Source: JANNNF01 sp040385825
GTDB taxonomy: Bacteria > Pseudomonadota > Alphaproteobacteria > Rhodobacterales > Rhodobacteraceae
DNA length: 64,000 bases
NCBI GenBank assembly: GCA_040385825.1
Contig: JAZKGQ010000026.1
Coordinates: 25,018 to 89,017 of the forward strand
Direction of reading: 5' to 3'
Shown here: positions 1-9,393 of the stretch, in pieces
Numbering within the stretch: the stretch's first letter is position 1
Layout of the letters: the number at the start of each line of letters is the position of its first letter
The notes under the pieces: generated by a model
The model's database searches: none
Seen by the model: the letters and a program-made list of their open reading frames with translations, nothing else
Told to the model about the DNA's origin: nothing
Made by a program: the position numbers and the translations under genes

Positions 1-2131
1 TGTGCAACAGTTGCTGAAACCGCTCGCGGTCTTCGGCAAGGTCGATGGCATCGGGGGTGGTGCCGAGGATCGGGATGCCTTCATTGGCCAGGGCCTGCGC
101 CAGTTTCAGCGGCGTCTGGCCGCCAAGCTGCACGATCACGCCATGCAGGGTGCCGTTGTCCTGTTCGACCCGCAGAATTTCCAGCACGGATTCCAGCGTC
201 AGCGGTTCAAAATACAGCCGGTCCGAAGTGTCGTAATCGGTGGACACGGTTTCCGGGTTGCAGTTGACCATGATCGTCTCATAGCCCGCCGCGGTCAGCG
301 CGTAACAGGCGTGGACGCAGCAATAGTCGAACTCGATCCCCTGCCCGATGCGGTTGGGACCACCGCCGAGGATGACGACCTTTTTCGCGCCCGAAGGCCG
401 CGCCTCGCATTCCACGTCGCCCATGGCGGGGGCTTCGTAGGTGGAATACATGTAGGGGGTCTGGGCCTCGAACTCGGCGGCGCAGGTGTCGATGCGCTTG
501 AACACGGCGACCACGCCAAGGTTGCGGCGGGCGCGGCGGATCTGTGCTTCATCCCGGCCGGTCAGGGTGGCAAGGCGGGCGTCGGTAAAGCCGTACATCT
601 TGAGGCGGCGCAGGCCGGGCGCTGTGACGGGCAGGCCCCCTGCGCGGACTTCGGCCTCGATGTCGATGATTTCGCGGATGCGCGCCAGGAACCACGGGTC
701 GAAGGCGGTGATCTGGTTGATTTCGGCATCGGTCAGGCCAAACCGCATGGCCTGGGCGATGACGCGGATGCGGTCGGGGGTTTGCAGCGACAGGGCCTTG
801 AAGATGGCGGCCTTGTCGGGGGTGAAGTTTGGCAGGCGCGCGTCTCCGACACCGGGAATGACGATTTCGTCGAAACCCGTCAGGCCGGTTTCCAGGCTCG
901 CCAGCGCCTTTTGCAGGGATTCGTGGATGGTGCGGCCAATCGCCATCACCTCGCCGACCGATTTCATCGCGGTGGTCAGGAACGGCTCGGACCCTGGAAA
1001 TTTCTCGAAGGCGAAACGGGGGATCTTGGTGACGACATAATCGATAGAGGGTTCAAACGACGCAGGCGTGACCTTGGTGATGTCATTGTCCAACTCGTCC
1101 AGCGTATAGCCGACCGCCAGTTTGGCGGCGATCTTCGCAATCGGAAAGCCAGTGGCCTTGGACGCCAGCGCCGACGACCGCGACACCCGCGGGTTCATCT
1201 CGATCACCACCATGCGGCCATCCGCCGGGTTGATCGCCCATTGCACGTTGGACCCGCCGGTTTCCACCCCGATCTCGCGCAGCACGGCAATGCTGCCGTT
1301 GCGCATGATCTGATATTCCTTGTCGGTCAGGGTCAGGGCAGGGGCCACGGTGATGGAATCGCCGGTATGCACGCCCATCGGATCGACGTTTTCAATGGCG
1401 CAGACGATGATCGCGTTATCCTTGCGGTCGCGCACCACCTCCATCTCGAACTCTTTCCAGCCCAGCAGCGACTCGTCCACGAGGACTTGCGCGACGGGCG
1501 ACGCCTCTAGCCCCGACCGAACGATGGCCACATAGTCGTCGCGGTTGTAGGCCACGCCGCCGCCAGTGCCGCCAAGGGTAAAGGCGGGGCGGATGATGGC
1601 GGGAAGGCCGACATATTCGATGGCGGCCAGCGCCTCGGCCACACCGGCGGAAATGTCGTATCTGCCGTTCACCTTGGGGGCGGAAACGATGGTGGCCTTG
1701 GGGTTTTCCAACCCGATACGGTCCATCGCCTCGCGGAACAACTTGCGATCTTCTGCCATTTCTATGGCATCGCGATTGGCGCCGATCAGTTGAACATTGT
1801 ACTTTTCCAACACCCCAAGGTCAGCGAGCGCCAAAGCCGTGTTCAGCCCGGTCTGCCCGCCCATGGTGGGCAGCAGCGCATCGGGGCGTTCCTTCTCGAT
1901 GATCTTGGCGACAACTTCCGGCGTGATCGGTTCGATATAGGTGGCATCCGCCAGCCCCGGATCGGTCATGATGGTGGCGGGGTTGGAATTGACCAGCACC
2001 ACCCGGTAGCCTTCTTCGCGCAGCGCCTTGCAGGCCTGTGCCCCCGAATAGTCGAACTCGCAGGCCTGCCCGATGACGATGGGGCCTGCACCAATGATCA
2101 TGATAGACTTGATATCGGTCCGCTTCGGCAT
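1..2131 (-). CDS. carB: Carbamoyl-phosphate synthase large subunit, N-terminal part (partial)
   Basis: Makes carbamoyl phosphate from bicarbonate, ammonia (from CarA) and two ATP, feeding pyrimidine and arginine synthesis in the cytoplasm. The translation begins MPKRTDIKSIMIIGAGPIVI and runs 710 codons to the window edge without a stop; full-length CarB is about 1,100 residues, so roughly the last third is missing. The first ATP-grasp half is complete, with GGTGGG near residue 175 and the EMNPRVSRSSALASKATG stretch typical of the carboxyphosphate site; the second half starts near residue 560 (VVILGGGPNRIGQGIEFDYC). The ATG at 2131 is the normal start of the family. Identification is secure from these invariant motifs. 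Confidence 0.97.
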   Translation of the reverse strand, partial: MPKRTDIKSIMIIGAGPIVIGQACEFDYSGAQACKALREEGYRVVLVNSNPATIMTDPGLADATYIEPITPEVVAKIIEKERPDALLPTMGGQTGLNTALALADLGVLEKYNVQLIGANRDAIEMAEDRKLFREAMDRIGLENPKATIVSAPKVNGRYDISAGVAEALAAIEYVGLPAIIRPAFTLGGTGGGVAYNRDDYVAIVRSGLEASPVAQVLVDESLLGWKEFEMEVVRDRKDNAIIVCAIENVDPMGVHTGDSITVAPALTLTDKEYQIMRNGSIAVLREIGVETGGSNVQWAINPADGRMVVIEMNPRVSRSSALASKATGFPIAKIAAKLAVGYTLDELDNDITKVTPASFEPSIDYVVTKIPRFAFEKFPGSEPFLTTAMKSVGEVMAIGRTIHESLQKALASLETGLTGFDEIVIPGVGDARLPNFTPDKAAIFKALSLQTPDRIRVIAQAMRFGLTDAEINQITAFDPWFLARIREIIDIEAEVRAGGLPVTAPGLRRLKMYGFTDARLATLTGRDEAQIRRARRNLGVVAVFKRIDTCAAEFEAQTPYMYSTYEAPAMGDVECEARPSGAKKVVILGGGPNRIGQGIEFDYCCVHACYALTAAGYETIMVNCNPETVSTDYDTSDRLYFEPLTLESVLEILRVEQDNGTLHGVIVQLGGQTPLKLAQALANEGIPILGTTPDAIDLAEDRERFQQLLH

Positions 2132-2221
2132 GTCAGCCCCCATATGTCGCGCAAAACTTCGCGGGTTATAGCCATGGGTCGCGGGCGCGCAAGGGGATTC
2201 CGGGGGCGTCGTGCCATGCAA

Positions 2222-2247
2222 AAGGCCGGGGTCTGCACCCCGGCCTT
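2222..2247 (-). terminator. Rho-independent terminator of the permease gene
   Basis: A perfect 10-bp stem (AAGGCCGGGG / CCCCGGCCTT) closes a 6-base loop. Read on the minus strand it lies 24 bases past the permease stop codon and is followed by a TTTT run. It would separate the permease transcript from carB downstream on the same strand. Confidence 0.8.
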
Positions 2248-2271
2248 CGTGTCGTTCACCTCAGGGCGCGG

Positions 2272-3831
2272 TCAGCCCTTCTCGCCGACCGCATGCTCGG
2301 CGGCAGCGATGGCCGATTTCCGCTTTGCGATGGCATCACCGATCGGCGGCCCCTGGAAACGGCGGTTCTCGAACACGACCCAGATGATCAGGGCCAGCAC
2401 GATGAAGCCGACCGTGATTTCCAGCGCCCAGTCGTTCGGCGGCTGGATGCCGATGTAAAACATCAGCGCCATGGCCAGCAGCGAGGCGACCGCGAACAGC
2501 CTGTAGGCGCCGATCCCGATGTTCCACGGCCCCATGACGGACCATTTCGGGCCGCCGATCGTCAGCAGACCAAGGCCGATCGGCAGCGCAAAGGACAGGA
2601 ACAGGAAGATCACCGTGCAGGACACCACGATCGAATAGGCAGGCGTTCCGGCAATGGTGATGGCGGATGTCAGCCAAACGAACAGCACCGACAGGATCGA
2701 GGCCGCCCAGATCGCATTGACCGGCGTGCGGTAGGACGGGCTGACGGTGGCCAAGGCCCTGGACGCGCCCGGAATGCCGCCATCGCGCGAAAAGGCAAAC
2801 AGCATCCGGCTGGCCGAGGTCACGGTGGCCAGGCCGCACAGCCATTGCGACACGAAGATGGCGATGTACAGCACCAGTTTCAGGGTCGGGTTCACCTGGG
2901 CATCCATGCCCCAGAAGAACACGTTCCAGCCCTGCTTGGCGGCGTCATCCATGTTCGGCAGCATCAGGACAAAGGCACACAGCATGATCCAGCCGGCAAG
3001 ACCGGACCAGATCACCGAGGACACCATTCCCTTGGGCACCGAAACCGAGGCACGAATGGTTTCTTCGGATGTGTGGGCCGAAGCGTCATAGCCCGTGATG
3101 GTGTAGATCGGCAGCAAAAGCCCCAGCAGAAAGGCCATGCCCCCGCCGACGGCAACCGGCCAGACGGCCGAGGCGCCTTCGGTCCCGGTGTAATTGCCAA
3201 AGGTCCACAGGCGCGACAGGTCAAGGTTGGTGATCGAGACAAGGCAGGTGATCGTCAGCAAGGCCGCCGTGCCAAGGATCAGGAAACCGGAAAAGTCGGT
3301 CAGCTTGGCTGTGAGCCTGATCCCGAAATGGTTGACAAGCGCCTGCAGCGCAGTGATCGCGGCCACGAAAAGCACGCGGTTCGTCAGCGTGTCCTCCATG
3401 CCGAACTGCGCACCGAAGGCACCGAAAAAGAAGTAGAACGTGCCAACGTTGATCGCGCCCAGAACGGTGACAAGCCCCAGCAGGTTCAGCCAGGCCGACA
3501 GCCAGCCGGTAAAGCGGTTTCCCAGAATCGAGCCCCAGTGGTAAAGTCCCCCTGCGGTCGGATAGGCCGACGAGATCTGCGCAAGGCACAGGGCAAAGAC
3601 GCCCGACATCACCACACCGACCGGCCAGCCGATGCCGATGGCCGCCCCGCCCGCCCCCGATGTGGCCTGACCAAGCGAGTTGATCCCGCCCGACAGGATG
3701 CAGATGATCGAGAAAGAGATGGCAAAGTTCGAGAAGCGGCTCATCGACCGCTCCAGTTCCTGGGCATAGCCCATGCCGTGCAGGACTTTTATGTCCTCAC
3801 TTTTGTCCTTGTCACTATAGCCGGTTGTCAT
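2272..3831 (-). CDS. APC-family amino acid permease
   Basis: Inner-membrane secondary transporter of the amino acid-polyamine-organocation superfamily, closest in feel to the amino acid/choline transporter (GABA permease-like) branch. The 519-residue protein has about 12 hydrophobic segments, the first near residues 38-60 (FAISFSIICILSGGINSLGQ) with the glycine-rich TM1 region of the family, and the APC signature region GYDASAHTSEE near residue 245. The start ATG is preceded by GAGGGAACC. It stands alone between carB and the divergent pabB and has its own terminator. Substrate cannot be read from sequence; GABA, another amino acid or an amine are all possible. Confidence 0.85.
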   Translation of the reverse strand: MTTGYSDKDKSEDIKVLHGMGYAQELERSMSRFSNFAISFSIICILSGGINSLGQATSGAGGAAIGIGWPVGVVMSGVFALCLAQISSAYPTAGGLYHWGSILGNRFTGWLSAWLNLLGLVTVLGAINVGTFYFFFGAFGAQFGMEDTLTNRVLFVAAITALQALVNHFGIRLTAKLTDFSGFLILGTAALLTITCLVSITNLDLSRLWTFGNYTGTEGASAVWPVAVGGGMAFLLGLLLPIYTITGYDASAHTSEETIRASVSVPKGMVSSVIWSGLAGWIMLCAFVLMLPNMDDAAKQGWNVFFWGMDAQVNPTLKLVLYIAIFVSQWLCGLATVTSASRMLFAFSRDGGIPGASRALATVSPSYRTPVNAIWAASILSVLFVWLTSAITIAGTPAYSIVVSCTVIFLFLSFALPIGLGLLTIGGPKWSVMGPWNIGIGAYRLFAVASLLAMALMFYIGIQPPNDWALEITVGFIVLALIIWVVFENRRFQGPPIGDAIAKRKSAIAAAEHAVGEKG

Positions 3832-4090
3832 GGTTCCCTCGTTTCTGTTGAACTTGGCCGCTCGTTTCTGGCACTGTGGCTGGCCTGGCGGTCCGTGACT
3901 GTATCAAAGCACAATCCAGATATGGTGCAAGCGTCATGTTGGACGGACCAAATTTGGACAGCGCCCGGCACAGATGCCGCGCGCAGAGGTCGCAAAACGC
4001 GCAAGGGACGGGCGGTTTTCGCGTGGTGAACGGGCACGGATGGCATTAGGTGGGCGCTGTGGGGCGAAAGGCTGACGGGGGGCCTGCGAC

Positions 4091-5227
4091 GTGATCTTGT
4101 GCGAACATGGGCCGCAGGGCGTGCCTGCGCTGTTTGACGGCGCGGTGGCCGTTGTCACCGCGCACAGCCCGCGCGATGTGGCGCGCGCTTTTGCGCAGGC
4201 CGAAGGCTGGCGGCAACGGGGCTGCTGGATTGCGGGCTATGTGGCCTATGAGGCGGGCCATGCGCTGGAGCCGCGCCTGCGCAAGGGCATGCCCCGGCGC
4301 AGGCCGGGGCCTCTGGTGGCATTCGGCGTCTATCCAGGCCCGCAACCGGCGGTCGGCGTGCTGGACCGGGCGGCGGCCGAGGGGCAGGGCACCGCAATGA
4401 CGGCCCCGGTGCCGATGGTGGGCCGGGCGGCGTATGACGCGGCGATGGCACGGGTGCTGGGCTATATCGCGGCGGGCGACTGCTATCAGGTGAACCTGAC
4501 CTTTCCGATGCAGGCGCGGCTGGTATCAGGCACACCCCTGGGCCTGTATGGCGCGTTCCGCCGCACCGGGCCGGTGGGGCATGGCGCGTTTGTCGATCTG
4601 GGGGTGGGGCCGGTGGTGGTGTCGCGGTCGCCCGAGCTGTTCTTCCGGCTGGAGGCCGGGGGCAGGATTGTGGCCCGCCCGATGAAAGGCACCGCCCCGC
4701 GCGACCCCGACCCCGCGCGCGATGCGGCGATCGCGGCGGCCTTGCAGGTGTCGGTCAAGGACCGGGCGGAAAACCTGATGATCGTGGATCTGCTGCGCAA
4801 TGATATATCCCGGCTGGCTCGCGTGGGCACGGTCAGGGTGCCTGCGCTGTTTGCGATGGAACGCTATGCGACGGTGCATCAGATGACCTCGACGATAGAG
4901 GCCGACCTGGCCGAGGCCCCGACCTTGCCTGCGCTGATGGCGGCGCTGTTCCCTTGCGGATCGGTCACCGGCGCGCCAAAGATCCGCGCCATGCAGATCA
5001 TCCGCGAGGTGGAACCACAGCCCCGCGGCGTCTATTGCGGCGCGATCGGCTGGATGTCGCCGGACGGCGAGGCGGATTTCTCGGTGGCGATCCGCACCCT
5101 GTCGGTGACGGGGCAGGACATCGTGATGAATGTGGGCGGCGGGGTGGTGCATGGGTCCACCGCGCAGGGCGAATGGGAGGAGGCCTTGTGGAAGGCACGC
5201 TTCGTGAAGGCGGCGGTTCGGGCGTAA
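4091..5227 (+). CDS. pabB: Aminodeoxychorismate synthase component I
   Basis: Converts chorismate plus ammonia to 4-amino-4-deoxychorismate for folate synthesis. The 378-residue protein has the chorismate-binding fold: GDCYQVNLTFPM near residue 137, RPMKGTAPR near residue 196 with the Lys that acts as nucleophile in PabB-type enzymes, and the GSVTGAPKIRAM signature near residue 296. The start is GTG at 4091. It lacks the usual full N-terminal domain length of about 450-residue PabB proteins and belongs to the shorter alphaproteobacterial type. The 3' end overlaps the pabC-like gene by 40 bases, so the two are translationally coupled. Residues 67-74 are encoded by a REP-like palindrome (separate entry). 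Confidence 0.93.
   Translation: MILCEHGPQGVPALFDGAVAVVTAHSPRDVARAFAQAEGWRQRGCWIAGYVAYEAGHALEPRLRKGMPRRRPGPLVAFGVYPGPQPAVGVLDRAAAEGQGTAMTAPVPMVGRAAYDAAMARVLGYIAAGDCYQVNLTFPMQARLVSGTPLGLYGAFRRTGPVGHGAFVDLGVGPVVVSRSPELFFRLEAGGRIVARPMKGTAPRDPDPARDAAIAAALQVSVKDRAENLMIVDLLRNDISRLARVGTVRVPALFAMERYATVHQMTSTIEADLAEAPTLPALMAALFPCGSVTGAPKIRAMQIIREVEPQPRGVYCGAIGWMSPDGEADFSVAIRTLSVTGQDIVMNVGGGVVHGSTAQGEWEEALWKARFVKAAVRA
4291..4313 (+). repeat. REP-like palindrome inside pabB
   Basis: A 23-base stretch with the palindromic core GCCCCGGC-GCAG-GCCGGGGC followed by CTC is identical to an intergenic copy at 30155-30177 and close to the right arm of the element at 63738-63809. Here it is read in frame and encodes an Arg/Pro-rich patch (MPRRRPGPL). 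Chance recurrence is possible in a GC-rich genome but exact identity over 23 bases is unlikely. Confidence 0.55.
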
Positions 5228-5796
5228 GGCTGATCGAGACGCTGCTGTGGGACGGCGGGGCCTATCCGCGGCTGGCCTTGCACAAGGCGCGGCTGGCGGC
5301 GGGGGCGCAGGCTTTGGGCTGGGGCGTGCCGGTCTGGCCTGTGTTGCCTCAGGTACAGGCACCTGCGCGGGTGCGGCTGACGATGGGGGCGGCGGGGGAT
5401 CATGCGGTGGAAGTGGCGGCGCTGCCCGAGGCCAAACCGCTGTGGCGCCTGGGCTTGGCCGAGGCGCGGCTGCAGTCGGGCGACCCGTGGCTGCGGGTGA
5501 AATCGACGCGGCGGGCGGTCTATGATGACGCGCGGGCCGGATTGGTCGGCGGGCTGGACGAGGTGGTGTTCGCCAACGAGCGCGGCGAGGTCTGCGACGG
5601 CACCATCACCACGCTGTTCTTTGATCGCGGTCAGGGAATGCGCACGCCGCCGCTGAGCTCGGGCCTGCTGCCGGGGGTGTTGCGTGCGGAACTGGGGTGC
5701 CCTGAGGAGGTGTTGCTGGTGGGGGATTTGGCCGACGTGCGGCTGTGGGTCGGGAATGCGCTGCGGGGTGTTTGCGCGGCGGTTTGGGTGGGGTAG
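5188..5796 (+). CDS. pabC: Aminotransferase class IV, aminodeoxychorismate lyase-like
   Basis: PLP enzyme of fold type IV; next to pabB it most likely releases pyruvate from aminodeoxychorismate to give p-aminobenzoate. The start chosen is GTG at 5188 because GGGAGGAGG lies 4 bases upstream; this makes a 202-residue protein overlapping pabB by 40 bases. Family marks are RLIETLLWDGG near residue 14, VKSTRRAVYD with the likely PLP lysine near residue 95, NERGEVCDGTITTLF near residue 130 and LLPGVLRAEL near residue 158. It is shorter than E. coli PabC (about 270 residues), as is common for this alphaproteobacterial group. A D-amino acid or branched-chain role is possible but context favours folate. 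Confidence 0.85.
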   Translation: MEGTLREGGGSGVRLIETLLWDGGAYPRLALHKARLAAGAQALGWGVPVWPVLPQVQAPARVRLTMGAAGDHAVEVAALPEAKPLWRLGLAEARLQSGDPWLRVKSTRRAVYDDARAGLVGGLDEVVFANERGEVCDGTITTLFFDRGQGMRTPPLSSGLLPGVLRAELGCPEEVLLVGDLADVRLWVGNALRGVCAAVWVG

Positions 5797-5840
5797 CCAT
5801 TTTCTTTGAAGAAAATGGCAAATTCCTTTGAAGGAATTTG
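5796..5840 (+). repeat. Tandem hairpins with identical TTTGAA loops
   Basis: Directly after the pabC-like stop codon lie two adjacent hairpins: GCCATTTTC-TTTGAA-GAAAATGGC (9-bp stem, 5796-5819) and CAAATTCC-TTTGAA-GGAATTTG (8-bp stem, 5819-5840). The loops are identical while the stems differ, and neither is followed by a T run, so these are not ordinary intrinsic terminators. The AT-rich stems contrast with the surrounding GC. Likely a dispersed gene-end repeat, perhaps protecting transcript 3' ends. Confidence 0.7.
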
Positions 5841-6015
5841 GTGCGCCGGGCTTGGGAGGTGGTTTTCGGTTGAACACTCCGGCCTCCGGCCAAACGGAAT
5901 GAGTCATTCCGGTCTGGATATTTGGGCCATTGTGAAAGGGTGCGGGGTTGACTTGGGGCCTACGGCGGGGTGTATCGGCGGCAACTGAATTAGCCTCCGT
6001 TGAAGGGGAAGCCTT

Positions 6016-7797
6016 ATGCACGCCTATCGCAGCCACACTTGCGCCGATCTGAACACAACCCATGTGGGGGCCGAGGTGCGGCTTTCGGGCTGGGTGCACC
6101 GGGTGCGCGATCATGGCGGGGTGATGTTTCTGGACCTGCGGGATCACTATGGCATCAGCCAGGTGATTGCCGACAGTGACAGTCCGGCCTTTGCGGGTCT
6201 GGCGGCGGTGCGGGCCGAATGGGTGGTGCAGATTGACGGGCGGGTGAAGGCGCGGGATGCGTCACTGGTCAACCCCAAGCTGCCGACCGGCGAGATCGAG
6301 ATTTACGCCACCGGCATCACCGTGCTGGGCGAGGCGGCGGACCTGCCGATGCCGGTGTTCGGCGATGTGGAATACCCAGAGGAAACCCGGCTGACCTACC
6401 GCTTTCTGGACCTGCGGCGTGAAAAGCTGCATCGCAACATGATGTTGCGGTCCAACGTGGTGCGGTCGATCCGCAACCGGATGTGGGATCAGGGCTTCAA
6501 CGAGTTTCAGACGCCGATCATCACCGCCTCGTCGCCGGAAGGCGCGCGGGATTTTCTGGTGCCGAGCCGTCTGCACCCCGGCAAGTTCTATGCCCTGCCG
6601 CAGGCGCCGCAGCAGTTCAAGCAGTTGATCATGGTGGCGGGGTTTGACCGTTATTTCCAGATAGCACCCTGTTTCCGCGATGAAGACCCGCGGGCGGATC
6701 GCAGCCCGACCGACTTCTATCAGCTTGATATCGAGATGAGTTTTGTCGAGCAGGAAGATGTGTTTGCCGCCGTGCAGCCCGTGGTGCAGGGGATTTTCGA
6801 GGAATTCGCGCCGGGCAAGAAGGTCTATTCCGATTGGACGCGAATTGCCTATCGCGACAGTCTGAAATGGTACGGGTCGGACAAGCCCGACCTGCGCAAC
6901 CCGATCAGGATGCAGGATGTATCCGAGCATTTTGCAGGGTCGGGCTTTGCGATCTTTGCCAAGCTGCTGGAGGTTGCGGGCAATGAGGTGCGGGCTATTC
7001 CGGCCCCGACTGGTGGGTCGCGCAAGTTCTGTGACCGCATGAACGCCTTCGCCCAGAAGGAAGGGCTGCCGGGGATGGGGTATATCCTGTGGCGCAACGC
7101 CGAGGACGGGTCGGGGATGGAGGCCGCAGGCCCCTTGGCCAAGAACATCGGCCCCGAGCGCACCGAAGCCATTCGCCAGCAACTCGGCCTTGGCGTCGGC
7201 GATGCCGCCTTCTTCCTTGGCGGCAAGCCCGAGGCCTTCGAGGCGGTGGCTGGTCGCGCCCGCAATGAGATTGGCCGGGAGTTGGGGCTGACCGAGAAGG
7301 ATTGCTTCAAATTCGCCTGGATTGTCGATTTCCCGATGTATGAGAAGACCGACGAGGGCAAGATCGACTTCAGCCACAACCCGTTTTCCATGCCGCAGGG
7401 TGGGATGGAGGCGTTGAATGGCGATCCGTTGCAGGTTTATGCCTATCAGTATGATCTGGCCTGCAATGGCTATGAGTTGATCAGTGGTGGCATCCGCAAC
7501 CACAAGCCCGAGATCATGTTCAAGGCGTTTGAACTGGCGGGCTATCCCAACAGTGAAGTCGAAAAGCGCTTTGGCGGTATGGTCAAGGCGTTCAAATATG
7601 GCGCGCCGCCCCATGGCGGCTGTGCGGCGGGGATCGACCGGATCGTGATGCTGCTGGCCGATGAGGCCAACATCCGCGAGGTGATCATGTTCCCGATGAA
7701 CCAGCGCGCGGAAGACCTGCTGATGGGCGCGCCGAACGAACCGCTGGCCAAGCAGCTGCGCGAGTTGAACATCCGCGTGGTGCCGAAAGAGGCATAG
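6016..7797 (+). CDS. aspS: Aspartyl-tRNA synthetase
   Basis: Class IIb synthetase charging tRNA-Asp. The 593-residue length is typical for bacterial AspRS. In order: an OB-fold anticodon-binding domain (about 1-110, VRLSGWVHRVRDHGGVMFLD), the catalytic core with motif 2 (FRDEDPRADRSPTDFYQLD, near residue 219), the bacterial GAD insertion domain (about 300-420), and motif 3 (GCAAGIDRIVMLLADE, near 535). The ATG at 6016 follows GAAGGGGAAGCCTT. Whether it is strictly Asp-specific or also charges tRNA-Asn cannot be decided here. Confidence 0.97.
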   Translation: MHAYRSHTCADLNTTHVGAEVRLSGWVHRVRDHGGVMFLDLRDHYGISQVIADSDSPAFAGLAAVRAEWVVQIDGRVKARDASLVNPKLPTGEIEIYATGITVLGEAADLPMPVFGDVEYPEETRLTYRFLDLRREKLHRNMMLRSNVVRSIRNRMWDQGFNEFQTPIITASSPEGARDFLVPSRLHPGKFYALPQAPQQFKQLIMVAGFDRYFQIAPCFRDEDPRADRSPTDFYQLDIEMSFVEQEDVFAAVQPVVQGIFEEFAPGKKVYSDWTRIAYRDSLKWYGSDKPDLRNPIRMQDVSEHFAGSGFAIFAKLLEVAGNEVRAIPAPTGGSRKFCDRMNAFAQKEGLPGMGYILWRNAEDGSGMEAAGPLAKNIGPERTEAIRQQLGLGVGDAAFFLGGKPEAFEAVAGRARNEIGRELGLTEKDCFKFAWIVDFPMYEKTDEGKIDFSHNPFSMPQGGMEALNGDPLQVYAYQYDLACNGYELISGGIRNHKPEIMFKAFELAGYPNSEVEKRFGGMVKAFKYGAPPHGGCAAGIDRIVMLLADEANIREVIMFPMNQRAEDLLMGAPNEPLAKQLRELNIRVVPKEA

Positions 7798-8027
7798 GCT
7801 TTGGTCACCCGTGACGTCTGCCACAAGCAAAGGCCGGCGCGGGTGCGATAGCCGGCACGGCATGGGCCCACAGATATTGCACCGACCTGCCGGGGCCGCG
7901 TCGCCCTTTGGCGGAATATCGCCTTTGTTGCGCGGGATGGCGACGGAACCGGCCCTGTGCCGCGTTCGTTAGGTGAAAACAACACAGGCTTGGCGTATGG
8001 TCGGTTTGACATCTGAGGGAGCCTGCA

Positions 8028-9389
8028 ATGACAGACACCACGGCAGCTTTTCGCTTTGGCTTTGGCCTGCCCCTGCCCGAGGGCGCCCCCACCACGCCCG
8101 AGGCGATGATGGCGGCGCTGCGCGGGCCGGATCTGGCGGCGCAGACGCATTTCGGCGGCGGTGGCATGGTCGAATTGCTGCCGCTGATGGAAAACATGCG
8201 GCTGGCCCGGATCGAGTACAAGAAAAACCCCGACAAGAAAGGGGCGGGCAAGGCCGAGCGGCGGGCCGTGCAGGCGACCCATGCGATGGCGACGGTCTTC
8301 ATGCGCGCGACCATCGCGCGGGCGGTGGATTCGCCCGATGGGCTGCGCGAACGGCTGGCGGCGTTCTGGGCTGACCATTTCACCACCGTATCGCGCAGCA
8401 AGCTGGACCGGGCCTTGCCGGGCAGCCTGATGGAAGATGCCATCCGCCCCAATCTGACCGGCCGCTTTGCCGCGCTGTTGCAGGCGGTGACGCTGCATCC
8501 GGCAATGCTGATCTATCTGGATCAGGTCAATTCCATCGGGCCGACCTCGACACGGGGCAAACGGCGGGGCAAGGGGCTGAACGAGAATCTGGCGCGCGAG
8601 TTGATGGAACTGCACACTCTGGGCGTGGGGTCGGCTTATACTCAGGCCGATGTGCGCGAGATGGCCGAACTGCTGACCGGGCTGACCTTCGTGGGCGACA
8701 AGGGCTTTGCCTTTGATCAGTCGCGGGTGGAACCGGGGCCGGATCAGGTGCTGGGCGTCAGCTATGATGGCAAGGGTCTGGACCCGATCAAGGCCGCGTT
8801 GACCGATCTGGCGCGGCATCCCGATACGGTCCGCCATGTGTCGGGCAAGCTGGCGACCCATTTCGTCGCCGATACGCCGGATGCGGGGCTGGTGGAGGCG
8901 CTGGTTGCGGCCTGGCAGGACAGTGACGGCGATCTGGGGATGGTGACGCAAGCCTTGCTGACCCATCCGGCCGTCTGGCAGGCCCCGCCCGCCAAGGCGC
9001 GCCAGCCGTTTGAATTTCTGGTGGCCGGGCTGCGGGCGCTTGGCATCTCGGGGGCGGATGTCGTGGCGATGCCCGACAAGGAGTTCACCAATTACATCGC
9101 GGGCCGTCTGCGCGACATGGGCCAGCCCTGGCATGGGGCGGGCGGGCCGGACGGCTGGCCCGAGGCCGCCGAGGCCTGGATCAACCCGCAGCGGCTGGCT
9201 TCGCGGATCACCTGGGCGATGGAGGTGCCGGCCCGTCTGGTCGACCCGTTGCCCGACCCGCGCGACTTTGCCGCCCGCGCTTTGGGCGACCGCGCCAGCG
9301 AGGTGTTGATGGTGGCCGCCGGTCGGGCGGAATCGCTGCGTGAAGGGGTGGGCCTTGTGCTGGCCAGCCCTGAATTCAACCGGAGGTAA
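8028..9389 (+). CDS. DUF1800 family protein
   Basis: A 453-residue protein of the DUF1800 family, whose biochemical role is not established. Recognisable family stretches are FWADHFTTVSR near residue 117, NENLARELMELHTLGV near residue 184, the metal-like VREMAELLTGLTF near residue 208 and HPAVWQAPPAKARQPFEF near residue 313. No signal peptide is visible, while the partner gene 4 bases downstream carries a Tat signal. Such pairs are common in Rhodobacterales, planctomycetes and others, which suggests the two proteins act together, possibly being exported as one complex. The start has GAGGGAGCCTGCA upstream. Confidence 0.88.
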   Translation: MTDTTAAFRFGFGLPLPEGAPTTPEAMMAALRGPDLAAQTHFGGGGMVELLPLMENMRLARIEYKKNPDKKGAGKAERRAVQATHAMATVFMRATIARAVDSPDGLRERLAAFWADHFTTVSRSKLDRALPGSLMEDAIRPNLTGRFAALLQAVTLHPAMLIYLDQVNSIGPTSTRGKRRGKGLNENLARELMELHTLGVGSAYTQADVREMAELLTGLTFVGDKGFAFDQSRVEPGPDQVLGVSYDGKGLDPIKAALTDLARHPDTVRHVSGKLATHFVADTPDAGLVEALVAAWQDSDGDLGMVTQALLTHPAVWQAPPAKARQPFEFLVAGLRALGISGADVVAMPDKEFTNYIAGRLRDMGQPWHGAGGPDGWPEAAEAWINPQRLASRITWAMEVPARLVDPLPDPRDFAARALGDRASEVLMVAAGRAESLREGVGLVLASPEFNRR

Positions 9390-9393
9390 GGCT

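Noticed and set aside
2293..4029. Long plus-strand open frame opposite the permease
   Set aside because: Composition is Arg/Asp/Gly/His-rich and the opposite strand encodes a clear transporter.
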